Assembly: GCA_018466975.1 (NCBI GenBank)
Contig: CM031561.1
Span: forward strand, 682,001-746,000
Reading direction: 5' to 3'
Origin: Sparassis latifolia
Lineage: Eukaryota > Basidiomycota > Agaricomycetes > Polyporales > Sparassidaceae
DNA length: 64,000 bases
The translations under genes were made by a program, and so were the position numbers. Shown here one piece after another: positions 35,401 through 48,737 of this stretch. How positions within the stretch are numbered: position 1 is the stretch's first letter; every line of letters begins with the position of its first letter. The notes beneath the pieces are model-generated. The model was given only the letters and a program-made list of their open reading frames with translations. It was not told where the DNA came from and did no database searches.

Positions 35401-36152
35401 TAAAGGTGAGTGTAGCTCACGGCGATGGACAGGCCTACCATGTACCAGCTCATTTTCGTATCCTCAGATCATTCCCTCATCCATCGGTATTTGTCTTGAG
35501 GTTGCTTATCCCTCGGCGCGGGTCAGAGATCGCCTCCATCTACGCCACCAGCTGGAGTTGAATGATGTTGTGAACGCTGTGTTGCGGACCATTTACGATA
35601 CATCAACAACACTCGAGGGACGAGCATCCCGCAGCCCTGTGGTCTTTACTTCCTTCGCGCCGGACGTATGCGCGGCTCTCAACTGGAAGCAGCCCAATTG
35701 TAAGTGGCAGTGTCCACGTCACAGTATGATATATGTAACTGAAATTTGTAGATCCCGTATTCCTCGCATCGGAATGTGGTGAGCGAAGCAATGCACCACC
35801 AAGTGCCGCTGCGCTCAGCTTGGACGATTCGCATGACTATCGGCTTTCGAGTCTTGACTCTGCTGTCGACTTCTCGAAGTTGAACAATCTGCTTGGTGTT
35901 CTATTAGATGCAAAACTGCTAGTGCGTCTGGCCAGATACATCAGGACTGTTCGCAAACTGATTGGAAATTGGTAGGCTCAGGTCCCTTCTGTGATCCAAG
36001 GAGTGAAAGACTTCGGGCTACTGGTCGCAGCCTTCGGGACTCCAGACGATCTGGCAAGGCTGCCTATGTCTTCCGGAGCAGACTCTAACAGGATAGACGC
36101 ATCTCTGCAAGACGGACTGTTGATGTACATTGACCATTATAAACGCAGTTAG
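32410..36152 (+). CDS. Pho81-like SPX-ankyrin-GDPD phosphate-signalling protein
   Basis: Likely inositol-pyrophosphate/phosphate sensor and CDK inhibitor of the PHO pathway (Pho81 type). The first exon is only 6 nt (ATGAAG, 32410-32415), joined across a 59-bp intron to FGKQIQAEQVPGWSAYYLDY, the start of the SPX domain. SPX continues through FFFKLERELEKINAFYLEKE and FIEINATGFRKILKKWDKRS. Ankyrin repeats run from about DINGRTCLHEAAIVGAPRLV to VGNSAVYYAAWYGHRTC, at least six units. The C-terminal third has a glycerophosphodiester phosphodiesterase-like fold, but its HRG motif is replaced (GGHSLTHSS). The acidic pair of the E-F-D-V-Q strand is also lost (VYVTVQVTRD), so it should be catalytically dead. 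The end is DGLLMYIDHYKRS. Roughly 1,050 residues. Tail-to-tail with the ABC gene. Confidence 0.85.
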
Positions 36153-36274
36153 TACTCAATAATGTGTAATATGCCACGACAGTTCTGGACGACTAGACCG
36201 ACCGACTCAGGGATCACAGCCCACTTTTAAGCAATTCTACGCGACGACGACAGTTGAAGTTGTTGCTTCCTCCA

Positions 36275-38988
36275 TCAGGTGGAAGCACGATATAGTGCCG
36301 CGTATGTACCATCCCGCTTCAGGAGCTCCTGATGGGTCCCGAATTCAGATACAGTCTTAAGTAGAACGTCAGAATCGCGGTAGGGTCAGCGAAGCTCCCT
36401 GTTGTACACTCACCCCGTTCTCCATCATGGCAATTTTGTCCGCGCGACGTGCCGTGGAGAGACGGTGGGTTATAAATATCACAGTCTTCGTGCGTTCACC
36501 ATTCGGCAAGCATGAGATCTTCTCGATACTTTCAAAGATCCAATTTTGTGCGTGCGCATCGAGTGACGAAGTCTGCAGTCTCGGTGAGATCGCCATTCGG
36601 AGCAACAACTGCGCACAGGTCCTACCGGTTCATCAAGGAGGAGAAGCTCGACCTCGGGTCGATGCGCTCTCATGAATGCTCTGGAAATCGCTATTCTTTG
36701 CCACTAGAGGAAAAATTAGTATTTCAGCTGAAAAAATTAACTTGCAAAACTACCTCGCCGCCGGATAAGCCGTGATGGGCGTGAGCAGAAGTCATGTCAG
36801 TAAACCCAGAAGGGTCGTGGCCAGCCGTGTCTAATTTGGTCCTTAGGCCTTGGGGCAAGGAATATACGATCTCTCGTGCTCCGGCCAAACGGATCGCCGA
36901 ATCGATTGCGGCAGAGCTATTCATATCCTCGATGCGGCCAACGCCAATATTTTCTTTCGCCGTTGCGCTGAACTTGGAGAAACCTTGAAATACAGCGGTG
37001 ACGTGCGTGTGATAGTCCTCCGGACGATACTTGCGAATATCGGCACCGTTGACGAATAGACTGCCGCTATCAAATTCCAAGATACGCAGCAGAATATTGG
37101 CAAGGGTTGATTTACCTTGGAAGTCCTAAATCAGTATGGCGGGTGGTGAATACAGCATAGAAACTCACCAGACCCATTGAAGCCAACAATCGCCAGTGTC
37201 TCCCCGGCGTCGACAGTGAGATTAATATTCCTCAGAGTCGGCTCTCTACAACCCGGATATGTGAAGGATAAATCCCTGTCTCGTGCGTCATCAGATGATG
37301 AGGTTTGCGGCGGGAGTAAACCTACTTTGCTTCGAGCCTCATGCCGCTTCTCGACCGTCTGTAAGTAATCGCCTCCGTCTTGGGGCATAAGCGCGGTTCG
37401 ATCTCCATAGCGGCGCAAAAAGCACCCATGAGGAAAATGCCTTGATACGTCAGCCGAATGGACTGTAGTAGGCTTGAGGCAGTCAGAAATAGAGATTGTA
37501 TGGAGCTGCGATATAGGGTAAAGGAGCCTAATGACGTTGAGGAGTATTGGAGAGCCAATATTAAAGGGATCTGAGAGGGATAAGTAATTAGCTGTGGATC
37601 GACAAAACTGACGGCAGGATACATTTTGTATGGTAGCAAGCAAACCAGATACATTTATCTGGGATAGAAACACTGAGGATAGTTGTGGTCCAGTCGTTGA
37701 CTGTTGCCGTTCTAATCCTAGCATCAGCTTCCGTGCGCGAGCCCAAGAGCGTAATATCCACGGCCCAAGCCCGAAGAGTAAAATTTCTGGACGGTATGGG
37801 TCGCTGTGGGCCAAAAGACGCATTTTCTCCTGTTTCGCCGATGTACGAGCTTCCAGAGGGCTAGTGAGATCGTCCATATATGTTCGACTGCGCCCGAACC
37901 AAGCGGAAATCAAAGGCAGTAACGAAGATATAATTGGCAGCAGAAGGGCGAAAATGTGGATACTGCCAGATGCTAGAGACGACAAAACCAGCACATGAGA
38001 TACAAGCTCCGATGCCAGGCTCACGATGCGGGTAAGGTCAAGTACGGAGAACAATCCGAAGCTCGACATGCCATTGAACGATCGGACAAAGAGCTCCGAT
38101 TCATGCAGCAGGTCACGGATAAGTGGGTCGGCAAGAGTCGGGACGTCCAGATGCATTCGCTTCTCCATGAGTCTAAATTCTATCAGAAAGCGTGTGGAAT
38201 TATGGACTATATCCTCATTTGATGACCTGACGAGATCTATTCAGAATTAAAATCGAACACGGCTATTTTTGTTTGCGCTCACGCGAACGAATCTATGCAG
38301 CTCTCCATTCCCAATCTGACGAGTTCAGTAAAGAGAAGCCACGAAAGTCGTGATCCAGTGAAATTTCCCGACGAGATTGCGTGCTGAATCTAATACCCTT
38401 CTAATAAAAATCAATCAATCGTAGAATCGAACGAAAACATACTTCATCAATCAAAAGCGCTTGGGAATACCCTCTGAACGCAGGGAAAACGCCGCGCGTA
38501 AGGTCCAACATAAGCATGAGGATACATCTCCAGGGTTGGAGGGCCAGCAGTTCCACTAATAAATCCCAGGCACACATTCGAACGATTTTACATGCGAGTG
38601 CAAGATTGGTTCTAGTAAGGGGACGACGAGCTCCAGGTGAAAGATGATCAGGACCACCTCGCGAAGATAGCCAAACGTCGTATATTGTGAGATCTTCTGG
38701 CTGGACATCTTCCCGTGTCGGCCGGAGGGAACGCTTTCCATCAGACTCCGATGGACCGTGGCTGGTAGTGCATGCAGGAAAAGAGTGAAGGTATCCCCGT
38801 AGGAGAGATTGCAGTGAATCCAAACGATTCATGCTCCAGCAAGATGGGGTGGGATTGAACCCCGCATGGTCTGTATAAGAGCTGCTGCGGGAGTCATACA
38901 CGTCAAGCACGCTTTTTGTTTTGTCCCCCTTCCATAAGATGAGATCCGGGTTGTCTTCATTGTTACCATTACGCCCATGGGCAAACAC
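36275..38988 (-). CDS. ABC half-transporter (membrane domain plus one ATPase domain)
   Basis: An exporter-type ABC protein. The C-terminal ATPase is complete once introns are removed. The Walker A begins IVGFNGSG and continues KSTL after the intron near 37100-37166. The Q-loop lies in TAVFQGFSKF. The signature is LSGGE at about 36745, Walker B is ELLLLDEP followed by TSSLDAHAQN, and the H-loop is in VIFITHRLST. It ends GTYAALYRAST. Upstream, a linker (RDLSFTYPGCREPTLRNINL) leads back to hydrophobic stretches at about 37900-38050 (LVLSSLASGSIHIFALLLPI) that would be membrane helices. The N-terminal part (38401-38988, DLTIYDVWLSSRGGPD and a following hydrophobic segment) belongs to the same gene. 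The start codon is unresolved because the N-terminal frame opens without a clear ATG. Substrate unknown. This layout recurs in basidiomycete genomes. Confidence 0.75.
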
Positions 38989-39324
38989 ACTTTATGGGAA
39001 ACGCGTACCGAGAGAGCACTTGGAATGAAATCAGGTGCACAAATTCTCGGACACGATCACGGATAAGACTACGCTGAGGAGTTGAGGAGAAGGAAACAAT
39101 AAGAGAGATACCGACATGGAGCAAATTGCAATCCCTTTCGAATGTCCTGATCAAGGAGGTGCGCGTCCGGCCCTTGCATTTTCCTTTCCGAGCCGCCGTT
39201 CACTTGCTAGCCACGTGCCCGTGATCTTTGCACTCCAGTCCTGCGAAAGCAGAAAATTCTGCTCAAATGCTCACTCCGGACCCACGCTGGCTTTGAGCGC
39301 TGCACATCTTTCGCAGCACCCATC
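38989..39324. other. Divergent promoter region, ABC transporter / GTP cyclohydrolase I
   Basis: No separate gene supported. A first exon of the ABC gene may lie here. A minus-strand open frame at 38969-39154 exists, but I found no splice pair that joins it. Confidence 0.45.
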
Positions 39325-40452
39325 ATGTCCCTCCCGCCCAGCGACGTCACCCATGCAGCCCTCGTCTCGCAAAGTTTACGAAAGCTGCAGGCAAATGAAC
39401 ATGTTAGTGACGGCATTGATCCGCATGCCGGGGACGAACCTTCAACACCAGGTGGTAATGGCGAGCACGACCATACTTCGAGCCCAGGTCGTCTTAACCC
39501 TCATGTGCGCGAAGGATATGGCTTCCGACCCTCTTCTGGTGTTTCTACCCCAAATATACCATCGTCCTCCTTCGAATCAGGCAGTCCTTTGCCCGATCCC
39601 AACGGCTTAGGATGGCCCGGTGAGATATCGGAATATGTTCTTATAGTTGTTGTCGTTCTGACAAACTCCTACAGCGAAGTCAACGCTGTATCGCTTGAAT
39701 GCTACACCCGCCCAGCGGGTCGAACGGGAGCAGAAACTCGCTGCTGCCGTTCGAACTATTTTGGACTGTATCGGTGAGGATCCAAACAGGGAAGGCCTCG
39801 CTAGAACACCAGAACGTTATGCGCAAGCGCTCATGTGGATGACTCGAGGTTACGAGGAACGTCTTGCAGGTGCTGCAAACTCTACGTGATCTCGATGCGG
39901 GTAAATTGTGATATATGTGAACAGACATCATCAACGACGCTATCTTCGCGGAGGACCACGACGAGATGGTGATAGTGCGTGACATCGACATCTCCAGCCT
40001 GTGCGAGCATCATTTAGTCCCATTCATGGGTAAAGTACGTGGCCTGATGTTGAAGGACTTGGCAGTTTTGCATCTGATTGCTGTTCGAACGATCAGGTTG
40101 CAATAGCATACATTCCGAACAACCTCGTACTCGGCTTGTCGAAGCTTGCCCGTATTGCTGAGACATTTAGCCGTCGCTTGCAAGTACAAGAGCGTTTGAC
40201 GAAACAGATTGCACTTGCGGTGCAAGAAGCTATTAAACCACGAGGAGTTGCTGTTGTAATGGAGGCTACGTGAGTCACTCCTGCGTTGTATTCTATTTAC
40301 CAGTTTACTAAGATAACTGCAGCCATTTGTGCATGACAATGCGCGGTGTGCAGAAACCAGGCTCGATGACCGTTACTTCATGCATGCTCGGGTGCTTCAG
40401 AACCCAGCAGAAAACGCGTGAAGAGTTTCTTACTCTGATTAAAGGACGGTGA
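39325..40452 (+). CDS. GTP cyclohydrolase I
   Basis: First enzyme of tetrahydrobiopterin and folate synthesis, converting GTP to 7,8-dihydroneopterin triphosphate in the cytosol. A disordered N-terminal extension of about 90 residues ([20 protein letters not shown] and a Ser/Pro-rich stretch) precedes the catalytic domain. That domain contains [34 protein letters not shown] sequence (observed [15 protein letters not shown]), [20 protein letters not shown], and [20 protein letters not shown], ending [12 protein letters not shown]. The zinc ligands Cys and His in CEHH and Cys in HLCM are present. The acceptor at about 39925 and further short introns near 40035-40090 and 40268-40320 restore the frame. 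Complete, stop at 40450-40452. The N-terminal extension is common in fungal orthologues and may be regulatory. Confidence 0.93.
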
Positions 40453-40708
40453 CGGCCTCCCATCTCGATCCTACTTGCATCGATTCAACTCGCACTGCTT
40501 CACCTCACATTGGTTTCACCCGCACCACACTGTAGCACACAATTCAACATTGCATTGTAACTTATCTGGATCAGAATCGAGCAATTAATTGTCGAACTGG
40601 CGAGAGGCGAGCTTTTGAGCATTGACGGATGGATCGATACACACCAGTGACTAGAAATTATGCTACAACATGCAAGACGATGCTAGAAGGATAGATGGTG
40701 AATGAGGA

Positions 40709-43700
40709 TTAAGGATTTCGACTAGTACGACTCTTGTCCGCCTGTTGTTCGAGGGGCAGCAAGTTCTTCACAACACCGTGAATAGACGGGTAACGATTGC
40801 GATTGATACGGGGACGCTTTGGCGGTCCGGCGGACTCGCTGGTACCAGGTGCGGCATCACCGGCCTCTTTCTCGCGCTCTGACAGAGCCGTAGTCAGTTT
40901 TCTGCATCGGGTCCATAGCAGTTGAGAATCTGACGCACCGGACAGCGTTCGCTTTCTACTACCGTCCCGTTCATCATCTCTGTTCGGGAGGTCAGACTTC
41001 CGATCAGCTGCAGCCTCAGACCGATAGCTCGATGGGGCTTGTGGAAGTGGAGGGGGTTCCTTGGCACCTATACGGGAGCGCAAGCTCCCACCCGATATAC
41101 CTACGTCCTGTGAACTAGAAACGCTGCCCAAACTCGCAGAAGGACCGATCGGGGTAACTTTCCAGTCTCTGTCACGTGGCGCTGATGGGTCAGGCTTCAG
41201 ATTGCGAGAGCCATCGCCCGAGGCCATCGCTCGAGGAGCAGATGGAGTACTTGGGGGTAGCGACTTCGCTGATGAAGGACCGTCCGGAATCCGTTTGTCG
41301 CCGAACTGAGCGTTTAACCCACGTCTGAGTGTTCTACTAGCAAGTACAAATTGAGTGGACATACCTTGGTATCCACTGCAAGGCTTCTGTTGTCGGACTC
41401 GGTCGCCTCCCGCTCCTTTCTTCGACGGTCAGATTCGCGAGGCCGGTCATGACCGTCTTTGTCTGAGGAACGGCGGCTCCTGTCTTCATGATGGCTCTCT
41501 TTACGAGACGATCGCTTCGAGTTGCGGTCACTCTGTAGCAGAGTTTAGCACTTGCGTGGCATTAGAGAGACAAACACTCACGTCGTCGTCGGTGAGCCTC
41601 CTCCGCTTACCCAAAGCATCGTCACTATGCTGGGTGGCCGGACGGTGGCGAGAAGGATCAGGTCTCGTAGGAAGACCGCGGTCATCAGTAGGAGCTGGAG
41701 TGGTTGTTGCAGCGGAAGATCCACGAGTTGCTGCGTCTCTCTCCTTCCTGTCCCGGTCGCGATCTTTTTCATCTCGACGGTGACGGTCTCTATCTCTGTC
41801 GCGTTCACGGTCGCGATCCCTGTCCCGGTCCCTGTCGCGGTCTCTATCCCTGTCACGATCTCTGTCCCGGTCCTTGTCTCTGTCACGATCTCTGTCACGA
41901 TCCCTGTCTCGTCCTCTCTCTCTGTCCCCGTGCCTGTCCCGACCTCTGTCCCTATCCCGCTCGATTTCCTTGTCTCTGTCAGGATCGCGTGTTCTTCTTG
42001 TGTTTCCTTCGCCACGAGGATGGCTGGCACTCTCGCGGCGTGATAGGTCACGGGTGTCTTGACGAGCTTCACGCTCTGAGCGCTTTTCCTCCGAACGATC
42101 TCCGTCACCGCGATTTGAACGACGGCCACCACTCGCCCGACTTTCTGCACTAGCGTTCCTAGTCCCTGGCCGACTTGAGGGTGACGGTGATCGACGGCGG
42201 GAAGATGGTGATGGTACAGCAGGCGCCGCCTGACTGCGAGTCTCCGTCGATGGCTGAGGCTGCTTCTCTTCGTTCTTCTCCGACAGCGAGCGACTCTGCT
42301 TAGCGGTCTCCCTTAGTTCTTGTGCGGACAATGTCTGGCTCGGGATGGACGGAGGAGGCATGGTCTGTGGGGAATCCACACGAGGAACCTTCTGCTCAGA
42401 CGCAGCAGTGACTTGGAGAGGTCTAGGGATGTGACCTGCGAGTGTCCGGCCACCATCAACCTCGTCTGATATGGAGGCGACAGGTGCTTCTGGTGGTCGA
42501 GGAAGATCTTTGGCGGGAGTAGGAACAGTGTTGTCATATTGTGCAGATTGAACGTTCGTAGAGACTACGCGAGATGGACGTGCGGGTAAGGAGGTGTTTA
42601 TCGCGTTCTCGTCCACACGCGGAATTGGATGGTCAACATCCATCGGTTCTCCATTCGTGGTCGCTTTCACATGACTAGCGGTTTGACTGGCTTCCGGGGG
42701 TCTCGAATCAGTTCTAACCCTCTTCACAACGTCAGGTCTCGGCACACTGCGAAGTCCAGAATCGTCAGCGATTGCTTTAATATAGACATGGAATTACTAC
42801 CTTTCCATCGCTAGCTTGGTAGATGAGATTGTCGAACCCGGTCGATCGCCAACCGTATGTGGGGTGCCATTGATTCCCGCTAGCTGGGCCCGAGGTGCAG
42901 ACGGCGTAGAGGCTGGTAAAGCACTGGACGGCCGGCGAACTTCGGCAGCAAGACCTCCAGGAACAGGGTTGACAGGCGGAGTGGCAGTACGAGCTTTGTC
43001 GGCACCATTCGTTGCTGGCCTAGAGGCCGTGCCTGCAGGAGCGGCCTAGAAAAACGGTTAGCGCACAATAGAACAGAAGATACGTATCGCCAACTTTAGT
43101 TTTTGGCGCCATCCAACTAGCTTCTCTTTTCTTGAGGCTAGCAAGATATCTGACAAGAGGTCATCAGTTACTGCGAGCCACCTACGAAGATTCGAAACAA
43201 TGGTCACTCACGCCCGACCAAAAATCTTGATATCACCACGATCCTCCTTGTCCAACAAACGCTCCATGGCCATATTCAAGCTACTCCCAGCATATTCGTT
43301 CACCGTCGCTACAGGGAAGGCCGGCAGAATCTCCTTTAGAACAACGATAGCATTATACACATGCATGAATTCAGCAGTTTCTATGCAATCCAGGAGACAC
43401 TAGGTCGAACCATGTTAATTTTCGAATTGCATTATGGTAAACACACTACTCGCCTTTAATAGCTTTCTATGCCATTTGCGTACTATCTGCTTGTAGTCGA
43501 GCCAAGGAATAATATCCTCGATCGTGAGTGCACTCTTGGCAGTCCAGCGCCGCTGAAGCCCAGGAAGATACGTTGTTTTGCCGCCAGTCTTTGTACGATT
43601 CTCTTGAAGAAACGCTTGTTCATCTAGGTACCATTTGGCTACATCTGTCAGAATTCCTAGTAGGAAGCGCCCTGCAAAGCAATCAGTGTACCATTTTTAA

Positions 43701-46700
43701 TAAGAGACAATCATCATACCATAATTCTTGGCCTCGTATTCACTACACGAGAAAATAACGACTTTCACATGGTCTCCCAATATCTGAGGAGCGTGTCAAT
43801 GTTGCTCCGCGACACGGGAACCGTAGAACTAACCTTGTCATAACACATGAGAGTGGAGAAGCCAGGTGTACCTTGTGAGTGGATTACTTTGATGAACTGG
43901 GCACAAAAATCCGCATCCATTGGAGACAAAAGACAACGGGGTTGGAGACAGTGTTCTATGAATGATGCTGCAAGAACAGCTGCCTTGGGATCTGATACGA
44001 TGTCAATAGCTTGCATACACAAGTAATGTGTACACACTGTGTGAGAACCAATGCTGCTTTTCACGAGCGAGACGCTTGATTGTGAATACACGGGCGGCAG
44101 TTTGCTCTTTCAACTCTTGACCCAGCAGATTGACATAAGTATTGTATCGGTTACGCCTGTCCCTATGGTTAGCCGCCGTTAGTCGTTTTGCCCTGTCGGA
44201 CGAGCGATCCGCTGCGTTATATCTAGCATCCTCTTGTCGACTCAGGGCGCGCAGCGCGGCACATTCTTCGTCGTATCTTGCAGCCGGAGGAGTAAGGTCG
44301 TAGGTTGAAAGCTGCCAGAAAGTAAGGTAGAAACCAGGCCTGAGAGCAGGCAGTTAATTAGTACCAAACACATAAGAAAAATAGATGATAGTACCCCATT
44401 ATTTCAGCGGCATTTCCAGGAGCGATCTTCTTGACCACGTCGAAATAAGGATACAGCTCTGGTAACCAAGGTGACTGCAAAAATTACCTGTCAGCAATTC
44501 GTGCAATTATTTGGGTGTGTGGATATATCCTACCTCTGTCGTATGAGGAGTAGAGTTGCCCTGACCTTCTGATGGTGACTCCATCGATACGTCCGCCGCA
44601 TGTGTCTCCGCCACGCTGGCTCTGGCATCTGTATGAGATTCCGTGGCCGTAGAATTATCGCCCATGCCAGGGGAAGCGACGCGAGAAGTCGAAGCATTAG
44701 GTTCTCGCTTTGCAGTGAGAGCAGCCTTGAGACGCTTCTCAGCTTCCTCGCTCGCTACCCGCTCTCGTTCTTGCATCTCCAGGGCAGCAGACTACCGACC
44801 ACTGCGATCAGTATCTTTGCGATGTCCTCAAATATAGCAATGCACACCAATAGAGCCCCACTCAGCACCGGCCGAACCATTTGCATGCATATCGGAGCGC
44901 ATATACCGTATTTCTCACTGAGGTCGGTGAGAGAAGGTAATATACGCTGAGCGTAATCTTGGGGAGGAACTACTGCCGGGGAAGTGAGCAGCTCGATGTA
45001 TTGGAGTAGCACCCCGTGCGTCTGAGAAAGAAATCAGTGAGAGGTGCATTCACAACCCGTCATTGGACATGCCGCTCACAGTGTCATACAAGTTGGCCAG
45101 CGATTTCAGGTGGGCATTCGGTGCTTGGAAAACGCACGATTGTCTTTGCTGAGCGACTTGGATGAGTAATGGCTGCGCCAACGACGACTCTAGTAATGCT
45201 CTCCCAAGTCTTTGTGGTCCCTTCAATCCAGCATCACTCGGGTCGAGGCGAGCCCCCCGATTACGCGATGCAACCGCTTCAATACGGAGCACGGGGCCAC
45301 CTGCCATCGCCGTGATCTGCGAATCCGTCATACCGGGTAAGGGTTCAATGCCAGCCATCTTCGAGATCAGCTCCCGTAGCACTACGATTTCCGTCGTCTG
45401 GCCACCGTGGAGTTGGTGCACAATGTACTTGAGGAGCGGGTTCAGATCGGCACTATAGCGACGGAACAGCATACCAGTGAACGAAGCCAGGTCTACGAAT
45501 TGGTGATAAGCTAACTAAGGGCAAGTGGCCATAACTATTTGTTCACTCACTCTGAAGCCAGTCGGACGTGTTCACGCCGTCAATCTTGAACCGATCTTTG
45601 TGAGGGTTGGCTAGGGCCTCCAAGACGATGTACACAAGGACATCGAAACCCATGATGGTCACGTAGTTCAGTGCCTGAATGACCACTTCAGCCATGTTGC
45701 TGTAAGCCATGATCTGGTTGACGGCGTTTGCAAAGAAGATGCACGGATTGGAGTGAGCTAACTTCGCCACTGCCCCCGAAAGAGTATCCATCGTATTCTT
45801 TGAAACGCGACGCAATATTCCCTTTGATTCGCGGTCAGTTTGAACCCGGCGTAGTCGTAGTTCGGGATGCGACTTGTAGGTGCTCGACTTCCATTCACCG
45901 TACAACTGCCAACGGAGGGTGGTGTCGTATAGTCTCATGATATTCCACACTTCTACCGTGCAAACGGCATTTCCACGGATGAGCGGAAGGGCTGGAAGCA
46001 GGTACAGCCGCAGAATTTTAAACCAGAACAAACGAATAGGGTGCTCGAGGTCAGTTGAACTAGTAGGCTTCCTTGTGTCTGGGTCAAGAACCACCTGCAA
46101 GTATGATCAGCAAACCTGGTCAATAAGTCAGGAAAGCGATCTACCGTCTGCTGTAAATGCGTTCGGCCAAGACGTAGGAATTTCGTGAAGAAGGAATTGT
46201 CCCGAGATATGTGCAGTCCAATGAAATGCATGAGAGGTTCGATAACGTCAACCAAGTCATCCAACGTTGAGCAGATGGGCACACGTTGTGACCAGTCTGG
46301 AAAGAAGAATACAAAGTCGATGTTGATTGTGCTTGGAGGTGTAGGAGCGCAAAGAGTAAGATGTGGTTTTCGCTCAGGAGCGGCAACTACACCGGTGGGA
46401 CCAAAGCGAGCCCGCGGCTGTGTGAAACTAGCATTCCGCTCCTTTGTCGGTTGAGTGGAGTCATACAACGCAGACAGAGAAAGCTTCAAGATGCGGAGCA
46501 TCAAGTCGGCAACCTCAGGGAATGCGTCGACCAGCCATGGAAACTTCGACAGGATGGCGACTGCGGGTCTGAGAGCCCCGACGGACAGCAATGCATTCAG
46601 AAGCCCAAGCTTTTGGTTTGGCACTTCTTTCGTCTCGCTGGTTCTCTTTGGCTCTGAAGACACCGCTGGGCGGGACTTGGAGGACTGAGTGCCTGATTCC

Positions 46701-48330
46701 AGGGGTGCAGCCATCGCTAGCTGGCTAATCTTTGCGCCCGAAATTCTTGCATCGACAGTTGCTAAGTACTCCTTTCTCCAATTATCCATGTCCTCGTCTG
46801 TGGGCGATATCTGGAATCCCGAGTGAGCGATAAGATCGAACAGCATTCCATGAATGGACATACATGAGCATAGACATCTTCCAATGTGATAAAGCCTTCT
46901 CGAACAAGAATTGCAGTCATCAAGAACAGGCTGTGCGGCGTGATCTCAGAAACTTCTGGCGACTGTTTCGGTATAAGTGGAACAGCAGTGGTATTCTACA
47001 TTTAGTCTCTCACCTGATAATGGCTGAACTTAAATCCCAGCACTTGAGCCAAGACTCTCGTATGACTTCCTTCAGATGAAAATCGTGGTGGCTCGGCGGT
47101 CCAAGGGTTTGATGAAGCCTCAGCCGCGAATAGGACTTCATCCAACGACTTTCCCCGGTATTGATTGCCATCCGGACCAACAGCCATGGCATCTTCCTTG
47201 CCTGAGCGATGTTCCTTGCGGCGCACTGACCAAGGCGAGAATGAAAGAAACGACACGAAAAACGTGTGATGAGTGGCAAGGTGGGTCGAGAAGATATCAA
47301 GAATTATATCCAACGCGCGGTTGGGATCGAGGTCGAAGTAGCCAATGAGGCCTACGACGCGTTCCCATGCAGGACGGGCGCGTGCCTCGATTGAAGTAAG
47401 ACTTTCTACCGGGTATCCCGTAGCAGAAGAGTTTGGCGGCCCTAAGCAGCTCGTGAGCTCTGTAGTGAGCTTGCTGTAACCTTCAGATTGCTCCCTGAGA
47501 AGATTGAACTTGTTCTGCTTGTAACTGTTTTCCGCCTCTGGTGAGCTGAGACTCCATCCAGAACATAAGTAAATAGACATACAAGAGACCAGTTCTCGTG
47601 CGGATCTCCTTCCTCTCGAAAGCATTCTTGTCGGTGATAAGACCAGCGTTAGCGATGAGGGATATATCAAGTCTCTCTCTGCAGACATCTGTATCAAGGA
47701 CACCAAGAGTCTACAGGCATATCGTCTGAGTGCTGCCAGAACACGCTGCATGACGCCACTCACAAGTAGTCGTCTAACTATCGTTGCTAGCGTGGCCTTG
47801 TCTGCCTCAGCATTCTGCTTTGATCGTAGCACCTTCGCCACTGTAGCCGCAATATCTTCTTTGTCCTTCGCGGTCAAGCCAGCGCTCCCCTGCTCTGCGT
47901 TAGTAGCGGCCTTGGTGTCGGCAAGTATCTCCTCCAGTTCGGCATCGATTGTCCAAACGATGTCGACAAGAATTTCACCAAAAATTACCGTATTAGAAGA
48001 TTTGACGGCAGAAATGGAAGATGACGGGACATGGTCAAGGACCGACTGAACAAACACAATGAATGAATCAGTCGTGAGCGTGTGCTTCGGTGACCAACTC
48101 GAGAGAGTGGAGGCAAGAAGCGTATGGTACACAGTTGTCAGCACGTCGTTGCAACTGGGATCAAGCGGGTTCGAATGAGGCTCCATTAGGATTTTACGGC
48201 TGTGGCGGAGACGTGAGGGTAAATTCATAGATGATACACCGGACACGAACCAAGAGGCGCTCCCGCCATTTTCCCATTTAGCAAGACAGTCTTGAGCTGC
48301 ATGTACAACGTCCAAGGAAAGCGGATCCAT
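40709..48330 (-). CDS. THO2: THO complex subunit 2
   Basis: Scaffold of the THO/TREX complex that couples transcription to mRNA export. One very long gene of roughly 2,000 residues, start MDPLSLDVVHAAQDCLAKWE at 48330. Recognisable parts include the conserved Tho2 block near 45550-45900: RRVSKNTMDTLSGAVAKLAH, SNPCIFFANAVNQIMAYSNM, DVLVYIVLEALANPHKDRF and DWLQS. The C-terminal Tho2 domain lies at about 43090-43770: YEAKNYGRFLLGILTDVAKW, LDYKQIVRKWHRKLLKAFID and VNEYAGSSLNMAMERLLDKE. The tail (40709-42745) is disordered, with a long alternating Arg-Asp/Arg-Glu run near 41750-41980, and ends near PPKRPRINRNRYPSIHGVVK. RS/RD-rich tails bind nucleic acid in THOC2 proteins. Many short introns; I did not place every border. 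Confidence 0.85.
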
Positions 48331-48737
48331 GGACGTGAAGGAGGTGTGCAGTCGTAGTTGTGGTTGTGGCCGAGCGTGCAGTGCGCACTGACTGTGGCGA
48401 GTATTGACGTTTGTTGTGAAACATCTTTTATTATTACGTAATAAACGCGTGACAAAAGAGGTCCCCTTTATGGGATGCGCTTAGCCCAACTAGATGTGTC
48501 ACTGTCACGTCGCGGTCTACACTCGGCTGGTCGTTTCTGGCTTTCACCACGTCCGTGATGAAGGCCACGTCCGACTGACCCCAATAAACGCGAATTCTGT
48601 CCACGGATCCTTCGCCTTTCCTTGAGCTTCACCTGGTCAATCGAGAATGCTTGTCATCTTCTTGTTGTCGCTCCTCGGCGCCCTTTTCGTCTGTTGTCTC
48701 CTCTTTCCATCAGTACGGGATTCTATCACGGCTGGAG
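48331..48737. other. THO2 upstream region
   Basis: No gene supported. The motif AATAAACGCG occurs twice, at 48440-48449 (continuing to an ACGCGT core, 48445-48450) and 48583-48592. Confidence 0.5.

Noticed and set aside
41552..42043. Long plus-strand open frames over the THO2 tail
   Set aside because: They are the complement of the Arg-Asp repeat, which by codon bias leaves several frames open. The minus-strand frame fits THO2.
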